From assembly GCF_000381905.1 (NCBI RefSeq), contig NZ_KB907281.1, forward strand, positions 1 to 54,281: DNA of 54,281 bases, in the 5' to 3' direction. The notes under the pieces are model-generated. The model worked only from the letters and a program-made list of their open reading frames with translations. It ran no database searches and was not told the DNA's origin. Source of the DNA: Paenibacillus fonticola DSM 21315. Lineage in GTDB: Bacteria > Bacillota > Bacilli > Paenibacillales > Paenibacillaceae. Within the stretch, counting starts at the first letter, position 1, and the number at the start of each line of letters is the position of its first letter. Below, piece after piece: positions 1-8,622 of this stretch. The position numbers and the translations under genes were made by a program.

Positions 1-195
1 AGAGAGAAGCTTTCAGAAGAAGAAACGGCTACCATTTACCGTCAACGGAAAATTGACGTAGAGCCTGTTTTTGGATTCTTGAAAGCTAATTTAGGTTTTA
101 CTCGATTTTCGGTTCGCGGAAAAGCGAAGGTCGAAAATGAAATCGGACTTGCGTTAATGGCTGTTAACTTAAGAAAATATGCGGTAAGGGGCTAA
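1..195 (+). CDS. IS1182-family transposase, C-terminal fragment (cut by window edge)
   Basis: Frame 1 is open from the first base to a TAA at 193-195. The translation contains VEPVFGFLKANLGFTRFSVR followed by GKAKVENEIGLALMAVNLRK. This is the typical end of IS1182/IS5-type DDE transposases: the conserved E of the catalytic triad lies in the 'VEPVFG' helix, and the 'AVNLRKYA' tail closes the protein. The enzyme cuts and pastes the element's DNA. Only about 64 codons are inside the window, so whether the full gene is intact is unknown. A hairpin terminator follows 30 bp after the stop. Confidence 0.85.
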   Translation, partial: REKLSEEETATIYRQRKIDVEPVFGFLKANLGFTRFSVRGKAKVENEIGLALMAVNLRKYAVRG

Positions 196-224
196 ATCCT
201 TGCCTGTATTTCTTTAAACCACAT

Positions 225-263
225 TAAAAAAGGTGAAATCGACGAAGCGATTTCACCTTTTTA
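225..263 (+). terminator. Intrinsic terminator of the IS1182 transposase
   Basis: AAAAAGGTGAAATCG and CGATTTCACCTTTTT pair as a 15-bp stem around a 4-nt loop. Because A-runs and T-runs flank both sides it can stop transcription in both directions, insulating rnj from the insertion sequence. Confidence 0.85.
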
Positions 264-341
264 CTTCTAGAGACTAGTTATGTCCCAGCCTCTTTTTTAC
301 ATTTACATAAGGTAACGTTAGCCGGGTGTAAAGCGTTTGAC

Positions 342-371
342 TTGTTTTTTGCCATTTTAATCATGTATAAT
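342..371 (+). promoter_or_regulatory. Putative sigma-A promoter of rnj
   Basis: A perfect TATAAT at 366-371 lies 18 nt after TTGTTT (342-347), about 86 bp ahead of the rnj start. It is outside the insertion sequence, so rnj probably keeps its own promoter despite the insertion. The -35 box is only a partial match. Confidence 0.5.
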
Positions 372-456
372 GATTTCAAGTGACTGGGTGCGGTGATTTA
401 AAAATTTAATGTAACTAATATACAACGTCCAAATTAACTAGGAGGGTTAGATTCAC

Positions 457-2136
457 TTGTCCAAAAAAATGAATAATGATAAATTGACGATCTTTGCATT
501 GGGCGGCGTAGCGGAAATCGGAAAGAATATGTACGTCGTTCAATATGCCAATGACATCGTTGTGATTGATGCTGGCCTTAAATTTCCAGAGGAGGACATG
601 CTTGGCATTGACATCGTCATTCCCGATATCACTTACTTAACGGAAAATCGTGACAAAGTAAGGGGCATCGTGCTTACGCACGGCCATGAAGACCATATCG
701 GAGGACTGCCGTACGTTCTCAAAAATTTAAATGTTCCGGTTTACGGGACGAAATTAACGCTGGGCCTGGTGGAAAATAAGCTGAAGGAAGCTGGCCTGCT
801 TGGCGATACGAAGCGTGTACTCATTCACGCCGATTCAGAAGTTCAGTTAGGCTCCACGCTTAAAGCGACGTTTTTCAAAACGAACCACAGTATTCCTGAT
901 TCGGTTGGTGTCTGTATTGAAACGCCGGAAGGCAACGTCGTGCATACAGGTGACTTTAAATTTGATCATACTCCAGTCAATGATCAATTTGCCGATTTGC
1001 ACCGTATGGGTGAAATTGGTAAAAAGGGGGTGCTTGCTCTTTTATCGGACAGCACCAATGCGGAGAAGCCGGGATTTACCCCTTCGGAGAAAAATGTCGG
1101 CATTGTACTGGATGATATTTTCCGCAAAGCGCAGCAGCGTGTAGTCGTTGCTACGTTTGCCTCCAATGTGCACCGGATTCAGCAGGTGATTGACGCGGCA
1201 TATTCAACGGACCGCAAGCTGACAATTATCGGCCGCAGTATGGTTAACGTAGTGACGATCGCTTCGGAGCTTGGTTATTTAAACGTTCCTGACGGCATTT
1301 TGATCGAGCCGGAGGAAGTGAATAAAATGTCTGCCGACCGCGTAGTTATTCTGTGCACAGGCAGTCAGGGCGAGCCGATGTCCGCGCTGACGCGGATGGC
1401 GCGTTCTACGCACCGGAAAGTTGATATTTTACCCGGCGATACGGTCATTATCGCAGCGACGCCAGTGCCTGGCAACGAGAAATATGTTGGCCGTACGATT
1501 GATGAGCTGTTCCGCCTCGGAGCAGAAGTCATTTACAGCGGCTCCAATTCCGGTGTTCACGTATCCGGCCACGGAAGCCAGGAGGAATTGAAGCTGATGC
1601 TCAATTTGATGCGTCCTCAGTACTTCATTCCTGTTCACGGTGAATATCGTATGCTGCGCAAGCATGCGCTGCTTGGAGAATCGGTTGGTGTTGACCCGGA
1701 CAACATTTTCCTATTGGATATCGGTGAAATGGTGGAAATTCAAAATGGGGCGGCTCGTAAAGCAGGGAAAGTTCCAGCTGGAAATGTGCTTATCGATGGT
1801 CTTGGCGTTGGCGATGTGGGCAATATTGTGCTTCGCGACCGCAAGCTGCTGTCCCAGGACGGTATTCTGGTCGTCGTCGTAACTTTAAGCAAGCAGGATG
1901 GAACTATAGTTTCAGGCCCTGATATTATTTCGAGAGGCTTTGTCTACGTAAGGGAATCGGAAGGACTTCTCGAGGAAGCCAATCGGATTGTCTCCAGCAC
2001 TTTGGAGAAATTGATGAGCGAGAATGTAAATGAATGGGCTTCATTGAAGACCAATGTCAAAGACGCTCTAGGCCGCTTCTTATATGAGCAAACACGGCGC
2101 AGACCGATGATTCTTCCCATTATTATGGAAGTCTAA
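457..2136 (+). CDS. rnj: Ribonuclease J
   Basis: A metallo-beta-lactamase/beta-CASP ribonuclease with 5'-3' exonuclease and endonuclease activity, central to mRNA turnover and rRNA maturation in Firmicutes. The 559 residues match the usual length of about 555. The zinc motif HGHEDH is at residues 75-80, and the beta-CASP and C-terminal domains follow to the end. The start is TTG at 457 with GGAGGG at 441-446, ten bases upstream. In gene order (rnj, tepA, ylzJ, ftsK) it sits where B. subtilis has rnjB. However, the intact zinc motif resembles catalytically competent J1 rather than the degenerate J2 known from B. subtilis, so J1 versus J2 is left open. A terminator follows. Confidence 0.95.
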   Translation: MSKKMNNDKLTIFALGGVAEIGKNMYVVQYANDIVVIDAGLKFPEEDMLGIDIVIPDITYLTENRDKVRGIVLTHGHEDHIGGLPYVLKNLNVPVYGTKLTLGLVENKLKEAGLLGDTKRVLIHADSEVQLGSTLKATFFKTNHSIPDSVGVCIETPEGNVVHTGDFKFDHTPVNDQFADLHRMGEIGKKGVLALLSDSTNAEKPGFTPSEKNVGIVLDDIFRKAQQRVVVATFASNVHRIQQVIDAAYSTDRKLTIIGRSMVNVVTIASELGYLNVPDGILIEPEEVNKMSADRVVILCTGSQGEPMSALTRMARSTHRKVDILPGDTVIIAATPVPGNEKYVGRTIDELFRLGAEVIYSGSNSGVHVSGHGSQEELKLMLNLMRPQYFIPVHGEYRMLRKHALLGESVGVDPDNIFLLDIGEMVEIQNGAARKAGKVPAGNVLIDGLGVGDVGNIVLRDRKLLSQDGILVVVVTLSKQDGTIVSGPDIISRGFVYVRESEGLLEEANRIVSSTLEKLMSENVNEWASLKTNVKDALGRFLYEQTRRRPMILPIIMEV

Positions 2137-2216
2137 GCAAACAGGCAATTAAAAATTAAAAAACAGAGCCAAATAACGATTTAATATACTGACCTTTTCA
2201 GGTTGGGCACACAGTC

Positions 2217-2276
2217 GCCCCTTCTCCTGCCGGTAATAATGGACGGTTTCTTGCAGGAGAGGGGGCTTTCTTTTTG
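2217..2276 (+). terminator. Intrinsic terminator after rnj
   Basis: A stem of GCCCCTTCTCCTGC (2217-2230) with GCAGGAGAGGGGGC (2253-2266; one mismatch) is followed by a T-rich tract. It separates rnj from tepA. The rest of the 240-bp gap shows no gene. Confidence 0.85.
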
Positions 2277-2376
2277 TCTTTGGCTGAATACCCTGCATGA
2301 AGGCTGCCAGCCTAGGCACATAATAACTTCACGATGAAATCACAATTGGCCTACGGCCGAAAGGAAGTGTCAATCG

Positions 2377-3165
2377 ATGAAGGAGCAGTGGCAACAACTC
2401 GAATTTACCGACAACGATGGGGCAGAACCTCCACCGGGGACCCCAGGGACTCCGGGGGCTCCAGGGGAGGAAAAAACGCCGGCAGCCGTAACGGAAATGA
2501 TCCAGCAATTGGGGCAAACAGCAGTTCCTGCGCCTGGAGAATCCAATATATACTGTTTGACAATTATCGGCCAAGTTGAGGGACATCTCGTGCTGCCGCC
2601 GCAAAATAAAACGACCAAATACGAGCATTTGATCCCGCAGCTTGTAGCGGCTGAACAAAATCCGCGAATTGAAGGCATATTGATTATTCTTAATACGGTT
2701 GGCGGTGACGTTGAGGCCGGGCTGGCCATTGCCGAAATGATATCCTCGCTCTCCAAGCCGACTGTCACGGTCGTAATCGGCGGCGGGCACAGCATAGGCG
2801 TACCGATTGCCGTAGCTTCCGATTATTCGTTTATTGCGGAAAGTGCTACGATGACCATTCATCCGATCCGGATGACAGGCATGGTAATTGGGGTGCCGCA
2901 AACTTTTGAATACATTGAAAAAATGCAGGAAAGGGTTGTTCGCTTTGTAACAGCGCACTCCAATATTTCAGAAGAACTGTTCAAGGAACTGATGTTCAAA
3001 ACCGGCGAACTGAACCGTGATATTGGTACGGCCGTAGGCGGCAGCGATGCGATTAAATACGGATTGATCGACGGGATTGGCGGCATTGGCCAGGGGCTTA
3101 AGCAGTTGAACTCCCTCATTGACTCAAGGCGGTCGGTGACCCCGGGAGGAGGAATTACGCAGTGA
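2377..3165 (+). CDS. tepA: TepA/YmfB-type ClpP-family serine protease
   Basis: A protease of the ClpP/crotonase fold, related to B. subtilis TepA, which was linked to protein translocation and spore small-protein degradation. After a Pro/Gly-rich N-terminal stretch (about residues 10-30) the ClpP-like domain runs from about residue 50. It shows the oxyanion-hole segment 'NTVGGDVEAG', the nucleophile Ser139 in GGGHSIG and the catalytic His162 in 'TIHPIRM'. The start is ATG 2377 with AAGGAAG at 2361-2367. The stop overlaps the ylzJ start by four bases, so the two genes are translationally coupled. The physiological substrate is unknown. Confidence 0.88.
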   Translation: MKEQWQQLEFTDNDGAEPPPGTPGTPGAPGEEKTPAAVTEMIQQLGQTAVPAPGESNIYCLTIIGQVEGHLVLPPQNKTTKYEHLIPQLVAAEQNPRIEGILIILNTVGGDVEAGLAIAEMISSLSKPTVTVVIGGGHSIGVPIAVASDYSFIAESATMTIHPIRMTGMVIGVPQTFEYIEKMQERVVRFVTAHSNISEELFKELMFKTGELNRDIGTAVGGSDAIKYGLIDGIGGIGQGLKQLNSLIDSRRSVTPGGGITQ

Positions 3166-3389
3166 CCCATTATACGGTTATGCCTGAAGATGCTTATTGG
3201 GACAATAAAGAGGTCGCGGACAGTTATACAGAAATTGAGCTCGGCGGCGTATTGATGCAGGTTAGAATGGAGCAGAACAATCAGGCGACGATTATAAGGC
3301 TGCTAAGCTGTTCCCTTGACGACTATTTAAACCCTGCATTTGCGCCAGGGCAGCAAATTACGTTTAGGCCTGTATTGAAAAATGAGTAG
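3162..3389 (+). CDS. ylzJ: YlzJ-like small protein
   Basis: A 75-residue protein of the YlzJ family, found between tepA and spoIIIE/ftsK in bacilli. The N-terminal 'MTHYTVMPEDAYWD' and the central 'GVLMQVR' are typical; no catalytic motif or membrane segment is visible, and the function is unknown. It begins with GTG at 3162 inside the end of tepA (GTGA overlap), with GGGAGGAGG at 3144-3152 as ribosome binding site. It is probably co-transcribed with tepA. Confidence 0.85.
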   Translation: MTHYTVMPEDAYWDNKEVADSYTEIELGGVLMQVRMEQNNQATIIRLLSCSLDDYLNPAFAPGQQITFRPVLKNE

Positions 3390-3452
3390 GTTCACCAACT
3401 TGTAAACTCTGTCCAACATCTTCAACATCTACTAGGTGGCCCCCTGTGAGTA

Positions 3453-3461
3453 TGGTATAAT
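3453..3461 (+). promoter_or_regulatory. Putative extended -10 promoter of ftsK
   Basis: TGGTATAAT (3453-3461) is a perfect -10 hexamer with the TG extension, 23 bp before the TTG start of ftsK. No good -35 box is present, as is common for extended -10 promoters. The predicted 5' leader would be short. Confidence 0.45.
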
Positions 3462-3484
3462 ATTCATCTAGGGGGTGTTCCTGT

Positions 3485-6184
3485 TTGGCACGGAAAAAGA
3501 AGAAAAAGAAAAATGCGCTTGGCAGTATGCTCAAGTATGAAATATACGGGATCATCCTGATCACATTATCAATTATCGCCTTGTCAGGGGAAGCCGCAGT
3601 CGGCAGATCCTTATCTAAAATGTCAGCGCTTCTCCTTGGTAAATTTTATTTTGCAATCCCGTTAGTGGGCGTGTTCGTCGGGCTGAGCGTCATGATTCAC
3701 CGCAAGTGGCCTTCGCGCTGGAATACACGGCGCAGCGGGCTGGTGCTGAGTGTGTTATCGCTCGTACTGATGAGTACGATTTTTGCGATGGAAAAAAAAT
3801 TGGCTCCATCTGTCTCTTTGTCTGCCGGGAATATTATGTCGCAGATACATCATGATCTACAGACGGCATTATTTACATCGGCACAAGGGGATAAAGGATT
3901 CAGTATGCTAGGTCTCGACATTAGCGGAGGATATATAGGCGGCCTAGAATTCGCCTTGCTATACTCCTTATTTGGCATTCCCGGGGCAAAGCTGATCATG
4001 ATCGTTATGATGGCCATTAGCTTCATGCTTATTACAGGACTGTCTTATGTCGATTTATTCCGTATAATCCGTAAAAATTTAAGCGGGGCAGGCGCCAGCT
4101 TCAGTCGGAAAATGAAATTGCTGCGGCCTGTCCCTGTAAATCATAAACCGAAGCGGCCAGAAGCCAAAATTCAGGACACCCGTTACGTAGACGTGGATGA
4201 AGAGGAAGAGGAGAAGGACGAGCAGCTGTCTGGACCTGATCGCCTGCCGAGAAAAAAACCAGTGTTTTTCCAGCTGTTTAATTTCAAGCCGCGGTCTAAG
4301 TCTGCCGGCGCGGCCGGGCACGAGGAGGAAGAAGGCGCCGATAAGAACGTCGCCGCATTCGATTCGCCAATCATTGGTTCAGAGGTGAACTGGAATGATC
4401 TGGACTATGCGGGTAGTGGCTCTGCAGAGCAAGGACAGGCCCGGTTTGATCCCTTGACGGGAGAACTGCTGCATGGCGAAGAGGAAGGGGGAGCGGTGGG
4501 TCCCATTATCCGCGATTTCTTCGATAACATCCAGTTGGAAGGACGTTCCGATGAAGAGGAACAGGATGGGGAAGAGCGGCCGGACGAGCCTGTCTCATGG
4601 CAAGAGGATATGCCGGAAGCGGCGGGTGCGCCGGGCATGAGTGGAGATGAACTTGACGCTTCAGAAGACGCCGGGGCCAGTACAGCAGCTGCTGAAATGC
4701 TGAATGATGCCCCAGACGAACCGGAAGCGGTCGTGGCTTTGCCGCCCAAACCGCCGCCTAAACCGTATAAATTGCCGCCATTCCGGCTGCTCTCCAAGCC
4801 GGCGGGAAGCGGGAAAGCAGGGGACCAGGCGGATTACAAGCAGACTGCCCGCAAGCTGGAGGCGACGCTGGAGAGCTTCGGCGTGCGAGCCCGCGTGCTT
4901 GAGGTCGTGCGCGGCCCGGCTGTAACCCGATATGAAATACAACCGGATATCGGAGTCAAAGTTAGCCGCATTGTCAACTTGACGGATGATATAGCGCTGG
5001 CCTTGGCGGCAAAAGACATCCGTATGGAGGCGCCGATTCCAGGGAAATCGGCCATTGGTATTGAGGTGCCGAACAATGAGGTTTCACTTGTTACGATGCG
5101 GGAAGTGATGGAGACTCCGATTTTTCAGGACGCGGAATCGAAGCTGTCGATCGCTTTCGGCCGGGATATTTCCGGTCAGACGATCGTTGGCAACCTGGCA
5201 AAGATGCCTCACTTGTTAGTTGCAGGTGCTACCGGTTCAGGGAAGTCAGTATGCATCAACGGCATCATTACCAGTATTTTATATAAAGCGAAGCCGGATG
5301 AAGTCAAATTTATGATGGTCGATCCGAAAATGGTTGAGCTTAATGTGTACAACGGGATTCCTCATCTGCTTGCCCCGGTTGTTACGGATCCGAAGCGGGC
5401 TTCGCTGGCTCTGAAGAAGATCGTCGTAGAAATGGAAAAGCGTTACGAGCTGTTTTCTAAATCGGGTGCTCGTAACGTTGAAGGCTATAATCTGATGATG
5501 AAAGACAATCCCGAGGCGGTGCTGCCGTATATTGTTGTCATCGTTGATGAGCTTGCAGATTTGATGATGGTTGCAGCTAATGATGTGGAGGAGGCGATAT
5601 CCCGTCTGGCGCAAATGGCCCGTGCCGCAGGCATCCATCTTATTATCGCTACGCAGCGGCCTTCCGTGGATGTCATCACAGGCGTAATCAAAGCTAACAT
5701 TCCTTCTCGCATCGCCTTCGGTGTATCTTCGCAGGTCGATTCCCGCACGATACTGGATATGGCTGGCGCTGAGAAGCTGCTTGGGCGCGGCGATATGCTC
5801 TTTATGCCAATGGGAGCTTCAAAACCGATCCGTGTGCAGGGGGCGTTTATGTCCGATCAGGAGGTTGAAGCGATCGTCAACTACGTTCGCGGGCAAGGCC
5901 AGGCGGAGTACGATGACAGCCTTGTTCCTGAAGTGGATGATGACGTGCAGGAGGCTGAAGAAATCGTGGACGAGCTGTTCGATCAGGCGGTGCAAATTAT
6001 ACTGGAAGCCAAGCAAGCTTCAGTATCGCTGCTGCAAAGAAGAATGCGCATCGGATACACCCGCGCCGCCCGGCTGATCGATTCGATGGAGGCGCGCGGC
6101 ATCGTTGGCCCTTATGAAGGAAGCAAACCCCGCGAAGTGCTGATATCGGCAGACCAGTTCAAGGCAGGGAAAATATCATCTTAA
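3485..6184 (+). CDS. ftsK: DNA translocase FtsK/SpoIIIE
   Basis: A membrane-anchored hexameric ATPase that pumps chromosomal DNA through the division septum; the bacilli orthologue SpoIIIE fills the forespore. The 899 residues comprise about four N-terminal membrane segments (residues 20-200), an acidic and Pro-rich linker (about 230-430), and the motor with Walker A GATGSGKS at 581-588 and Walker B 'VVIVDELADLMM' with D688/E689. The C-terminal gamma winged helix (about 830-890), which in this family reads KOPS/SRS-type DNA signals, closes the protein. The start is TTG 3485 behind GGGGGT. The linker is longer than in B. subtilis SpoIIIE. One gene of this type in the recA cluster is normal. 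Confidence 0.95.
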   Translation: MARKKKKKKNALGSMLKYEIYGIILITLSIIALSGEAAVGRSLSKMSALLLGKFYFAIPLVGVFVGLSVMIHRKWPSRWNTRRSGLVLSVLSLVLMSTIFAMEKKLAPSVSLSAGNIMSQIHHDLQTALFTSAQGDKGFSMLGLDISGGYIGGLEFALLYSLFGIPGAKLIMIVMMAISFMLITGLSYVDLFRIIRKNLSGAGASFSRKMKLLRPVPVNHKPKRPEAKIQDTRYVDVDEEEEEKDEQLSGPDRLPRKKPVFFQLFNFKPRSKSAGAAGHEEEEGADKNVAAFDSPIIGSEVNWNDLDYAGSGSAEQGQARFDPLTGELLHGEEEGGAVGPIIRDFFDNIQLEGRSDEEEQDGEERPDEPVSWQEDMPEAAGAPGMSGDELDASEDAGASTAAAEMLNDAPDEPEAVVALPPKPPPKPYKLPPFRLLSKPAGSGKAGDQADYKQTARKLEATLESFGVRARVLEVVRGPAVTRYEIQPDIGVKVSRIVNLTDDIALALAAKDIRMEAPIPGKSAIGIEVPNNEVSLVTMREVMETPIFQDAESKLSIAFGRDISGQTIVGNLAKMPHLLVAGATGSGKSVCINGIITSILYKAKPDEVKFMMVDPKMVELNVYNGIPHLLAPVVTDPKRASLALKKIVVEMEKRYELFSKSGARNVEGYNLMMKDNPEAVLPYIVVIVDELADLMMVAANDVEEAISRLAQMARAAGIHLIIATQRPSVDVITGVIKANIPSRIAFGVSSQVDSRTILDMAGAEKLLGRGDMLFMPMGASKPIRVQGAFMSDQEVEAIVNYVRGQGQAEYDDSLVPEVDDDVQEAEEIVDELFDQAVQIILEAKQASVSLLQRRMRIGYTRAARLIDSMEARGIVGPYEGSKPREVLISADQFKAGKISS

Positions 6185-6193
6185 TTTTATGTC

Positions 6194-6233
6194 ACGGCAG
6201 TTCCCGGCAATTTTGGGAGCCTGCCGTTTTTTT
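6194..6233 (+). terminator. Intrinsic terminator after ftsK
   Basis: ACGGCAG (6194-6200) pairs with CTGCCGT (6221-6227), with a further CCC/GGG pairing inside the loop, followed by a run of seven T. Confidence 0.8.
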
Positions 6234-6372
6234 ACATAGGCATGAAGTCGCTGTTTCGTACGGAGGTTTCTTTTGCAGGATTGTTTTTTTGGGTGCATAG
6301 GAAAAGGCTGCAGTAGTCATAATAATGTCATCCATCTATGTTAATCCACAAAAGAAAGGTAGAGCTAAACGT

Positions 6373-7206
6373 ATGAAAAAAGCGAAAATTTGGTTTGCTA
6401 CCGGTTTAGTGCTGCTTTTGTGCGGTGCGTTGTTCGGTGCTTATCGACTATGGAATAATGCACCCGTTTTGACGGAAAGAAGCGAGGAGCCGAAATCTTC
6501 CCTTCCCGTATTCAGCGAACAGGTTATCCAGTATGGAGCATTCGGCACTGACGTGTATGAACTGCAAGGCCGGCTGGGCTTTCTAGGATTTTATCATGGC
6601 AAGCTTGACAGTTACTTTGGTCCCAAAACTCAGGATGCCTTGAAGTGGTTCCAATCCGAATTCGGGATGAAGGTTGATGGTCTCGCCGGACCGAAAACAA
6701 AGCTGAAGCTGTACAATGCCACAAAAGAATGGAGACCGGGAATAGAAACCGCTGAAGGGACTGAAAGCAACAAAGAGGCGCCCGCTAAGACGGGGCAAGA
6801 GCAGGCGAACAAGGGAACGGCTGATCTGTCATCGGCCAATGCGATGGGGCTGTCTGCGAACGACCTCAAAATTATGGCTAACGCAGTATATGGGGAGGCA
6901 CGGGGAGAGCCCTTTGAAGGCCAGGTAGCCGTAGCCGCCGTTATTCTTAACCGTGTGAAATCGCCGAGCTTCCCAAATTCGGTGTCAGGCGTCATTTTTC
7001 AGCCGCTCGCCTTTACCGCGGTCGCTGATGGGCAAATTTGGCTTGAGCCTAACGAAAGCGCAAAAAAAGCGGTACAGCAAGCTTTAAATGGATGGGATCC
7101 TTCAGGCGGCTGCTTGTATTATTTCAATCCGGAGACGGCGACGTCAAAATGGATATGGTCTCGGCCGCAGGTGAAGACGATTGGTAAACATATATTCTGT
7201 ATGTAA
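6373..7206 (+). CDS. SleB-type cell wall hydrolase with peptidoglycan-binding domain
   Basis: A predicted lytic enzyme for peptidoglycan, probably spore cortex. From ATG 6373 the protein has 277 residues: a signal anchor or uncleaved signal (about 5-25), a PG_binding_1 domain (about 51-114; 'LQGRLGFLGFYHGKLDSYFG'), a Lys/Glu/Thr-rich linker, and a Hydrolase_2/SleB catalytic domain (165-277) with the expected Glu175 in 'AVYGEARGEP'. An upstream in-frame ATG at 6325 has no ribosome binding site, whereas AGAAAGGT precedes 6373. Terminators on both sides make it a single-gene unit. SleB normally pairs with YpeB; no ypeB lies here, so it may be a paralogue of the main cortex-lytic enzyme. Confidence 0.85.
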   Translation: MKKAKIWFATGLVLLLCGALFGAYRLWNNAPVLTERSEEPKSSLPVFSEQVIQYGAFGTDVYELQGRLGFLGFYHGKLDSYFGPKTQDALKWFQSEFGMKVDGLAGPKTKLKLYNATKEWRPGIETAEGTESNKEAPAKTGQEQANKGTADLSSANAMGLSANDLKIMANAVYGEARGEPFEGQVAVAAVILNRVKSPSFPNSVSGVIFQPLAFTAVADGQIWLEPNESAKKAVQQALNGWDPSGGCLYYFNPETATSKWIWSRPQVKTIGKHIFCM

Positions 7207-7220
7207 TAAGATTTGGCAGG

Positions 7221-7256
7221 GAAGCAGCCGCTCATTCGTCGGGTTGCTTCTTTACT
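7221..7256 (+). terminator. Intrinsic terminator after the SleB-type gene
   Basis: GAAGCAGCC (7221-7229) pairs with GGGTTGCTTC (7241-7250), followed by a moderate T-rich tract. Confidence 0.7.
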
Positions 7257-7338
7257 TTGCCATGGTATAGAATGGTACTAAAATTGCGAAAGCATTGTAA
7301 GCATGTACGTACAGTCTCTTGTAAAGGAGTTATCAATT

Positions 7339-8619
7339 TTGAAAAAAACCCTATTTGAGCGGGGCAGCGCAGGTCATATCCGGATTCACGTTCTGCCGAC
7401 CACCAGATTTAAAACGTTTGCGGTCTCATTATATGCGGGGATTCCGCTGAATGAGGATACTGTGACGGCCACGGCATTAACTCCGTTTGTTCTGCGCCGC
7501 GGAACGGCGTCGTATCCGGAGACAATTCAGTTTCGCGAGCAGCTCGAACATCTTTATGGTGCGGGCTTTGGCTTTGACGTATATAAACGCGGAAATTATC
7601 AAATCGTGCAGTTTCGCATGGATACGATTAACGATGACTTTGTATCGAGCAATGAATCCTTGCTGCACAAGACGTTTTCATTTCTCGGGGAAGTAGTAAC
7701 AAAGCCTGTAACAGAGAATGGCGCTTTCCGGGAAGCTTACGTTGCTTCAGAGCGGGAAACGGTCCGCAAGAAGCTGGAATCCATCATTAATGATAAAATA
7801 CGCTATGCTGCCGAGCGCTGCATGGAGGAGATGTTCCGTAACGACCCTTATCGTCTTCATCCCCTCGGCGAGCGAAAAGAGCTGGACGGCATTACCCCAC
7901 AATCGCTGTATGATGCTTACCAGCAGTGGCTGCAGCATGCGAGTCTCGACCTTTATGTTGTCGGTGATACGACGCTTAGTGAGGTGCAGCAGCTTGTTGA
8001 ACAGCATTTTACTTTGAACCGTGCCTCTTCTCCTCAATATGTTCCGGCCGTAAGCCGCTTGACAGATCGCGAGGTCCGCACGGTAGAAGAGGTACTCGAT
8101 GTGAACCAGGGCAAGCTGAATTTAGGACTCCGCATCCCGGTCACGTATGGTGATGACGCTTATGCCAGTGCATTGCTCTATAATGGCATTCTCGGCAGCT
8201 ATCCTCATTCCAAGCTCTTTATGAACGTGCGGGAGAAGGAGAGTCTGGCTTATTACGCAGCTTCAAGATTCGACGGTCATAAAGGCATTGTCTCGATCCA
8301 GTCGGGGATAGAAATCGCTAATTATTCCAAAGCGCTCGATATCATTAAGGCACAGCTGGCCAGTTTGCGCGAAGGCCAAATTAGCGAGCTGGAGATGTCC
8401 CAAACGAAGGCGATGATCCGCAACAGCTTGCTGGAAATGCAGGACTCGGCTTTTGATATGGTCGCTTATGATTTCAATCGCGTACTTTCCGGGCGGGAAC
8501 GGCCGGCGGAGGAGCTTCTGCAGCAAGTGGCGGCTGTAACGCCAGAAAATGTCGTTGAGGTGGCTAATCAGGTTCAACTGGATACGATTTACTTTTTGAC
8601 AGGGAAGAAGGAGGTGTAA
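7339..8619 (+). CDS. ymfF: M16-family peptidase-like protein YmfF (probably inactive subunit)
   Basis: A 426-residue member of the insulinase/processing-peptidase family. It lacks the HxxEH zinc motif, which is present in its downstream partner, so it likely serves as the non-catalytic half of a heterodimer, as known for paired M16 proteins. The C-terminal half keeps the M16 substrate-chamber motif ('NVREKESLAYYA'). The start is TTG 7339 with AAAGGAG at 7323-7329; an in-frame upstream codon at 7303 has no ribosome binding site. It is followed after 3 bp by ymfH. B. subtilis has the same pair (albE/albF are distant relatives). The substrate is unknown. Confidence 0.88.
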   Translation: MKKTLFERGSAGHIRIHVLPTTRFKTFAVSLYAGIPLNEDTVTATALTPFVLRRGTASYPETIQFREQLEHLYGAGFGFDVYKRGNYQIVQFRMDTINDDFVSSNESLLHKTFSFLGEVVTKPVTENGAFREAYVASERETVRKKLESIINDKIRYAAERCMEEMFRNDPYRLHPLGERKELDGITPQSLYDAYQQWLQHASLDLYVVGDTTLSEVQQLVEQHFTLNRASSPQYVPAVSRLTDREVRTVEEVLDVNQGKLNLGLRIPVTYGDDAYASALLYNGILGSYPHSKLFMNVREKESLAYYAASRFDGHKGIVSIQSGIEIANYSKALDIIKAQLASLREGQISELEMSQTKAMIRNSLLEMQDSAFDMVAYDFNRVLSGRERPAEELLQQVAAVTPENVVEVANQVQLDTIYFLTGKKEV

Positions 8620-8622
8620 CGG

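Larger units (their letters stand above)
1..291 (+). mobile_element. Right end of an IS1182-family insertion sequence
   Basis: The window opens inside an insertion sequence. It holds the last 64 codons of a DDE transposase, a strong hairpin after the stop codon, and a terminal stretch (about 265-291) that aligns with the end of a second IS1182-like remnant at 41528-41549: both read GACT, then TAT, then CAGCC and a T-run. The exact outer boundary and target duplication cannot be set without the left end. In B. subtilis the gene upstream of rnj is dapA, so the element probably sits between dapA and rnj (inference). Confidence 0.7.
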
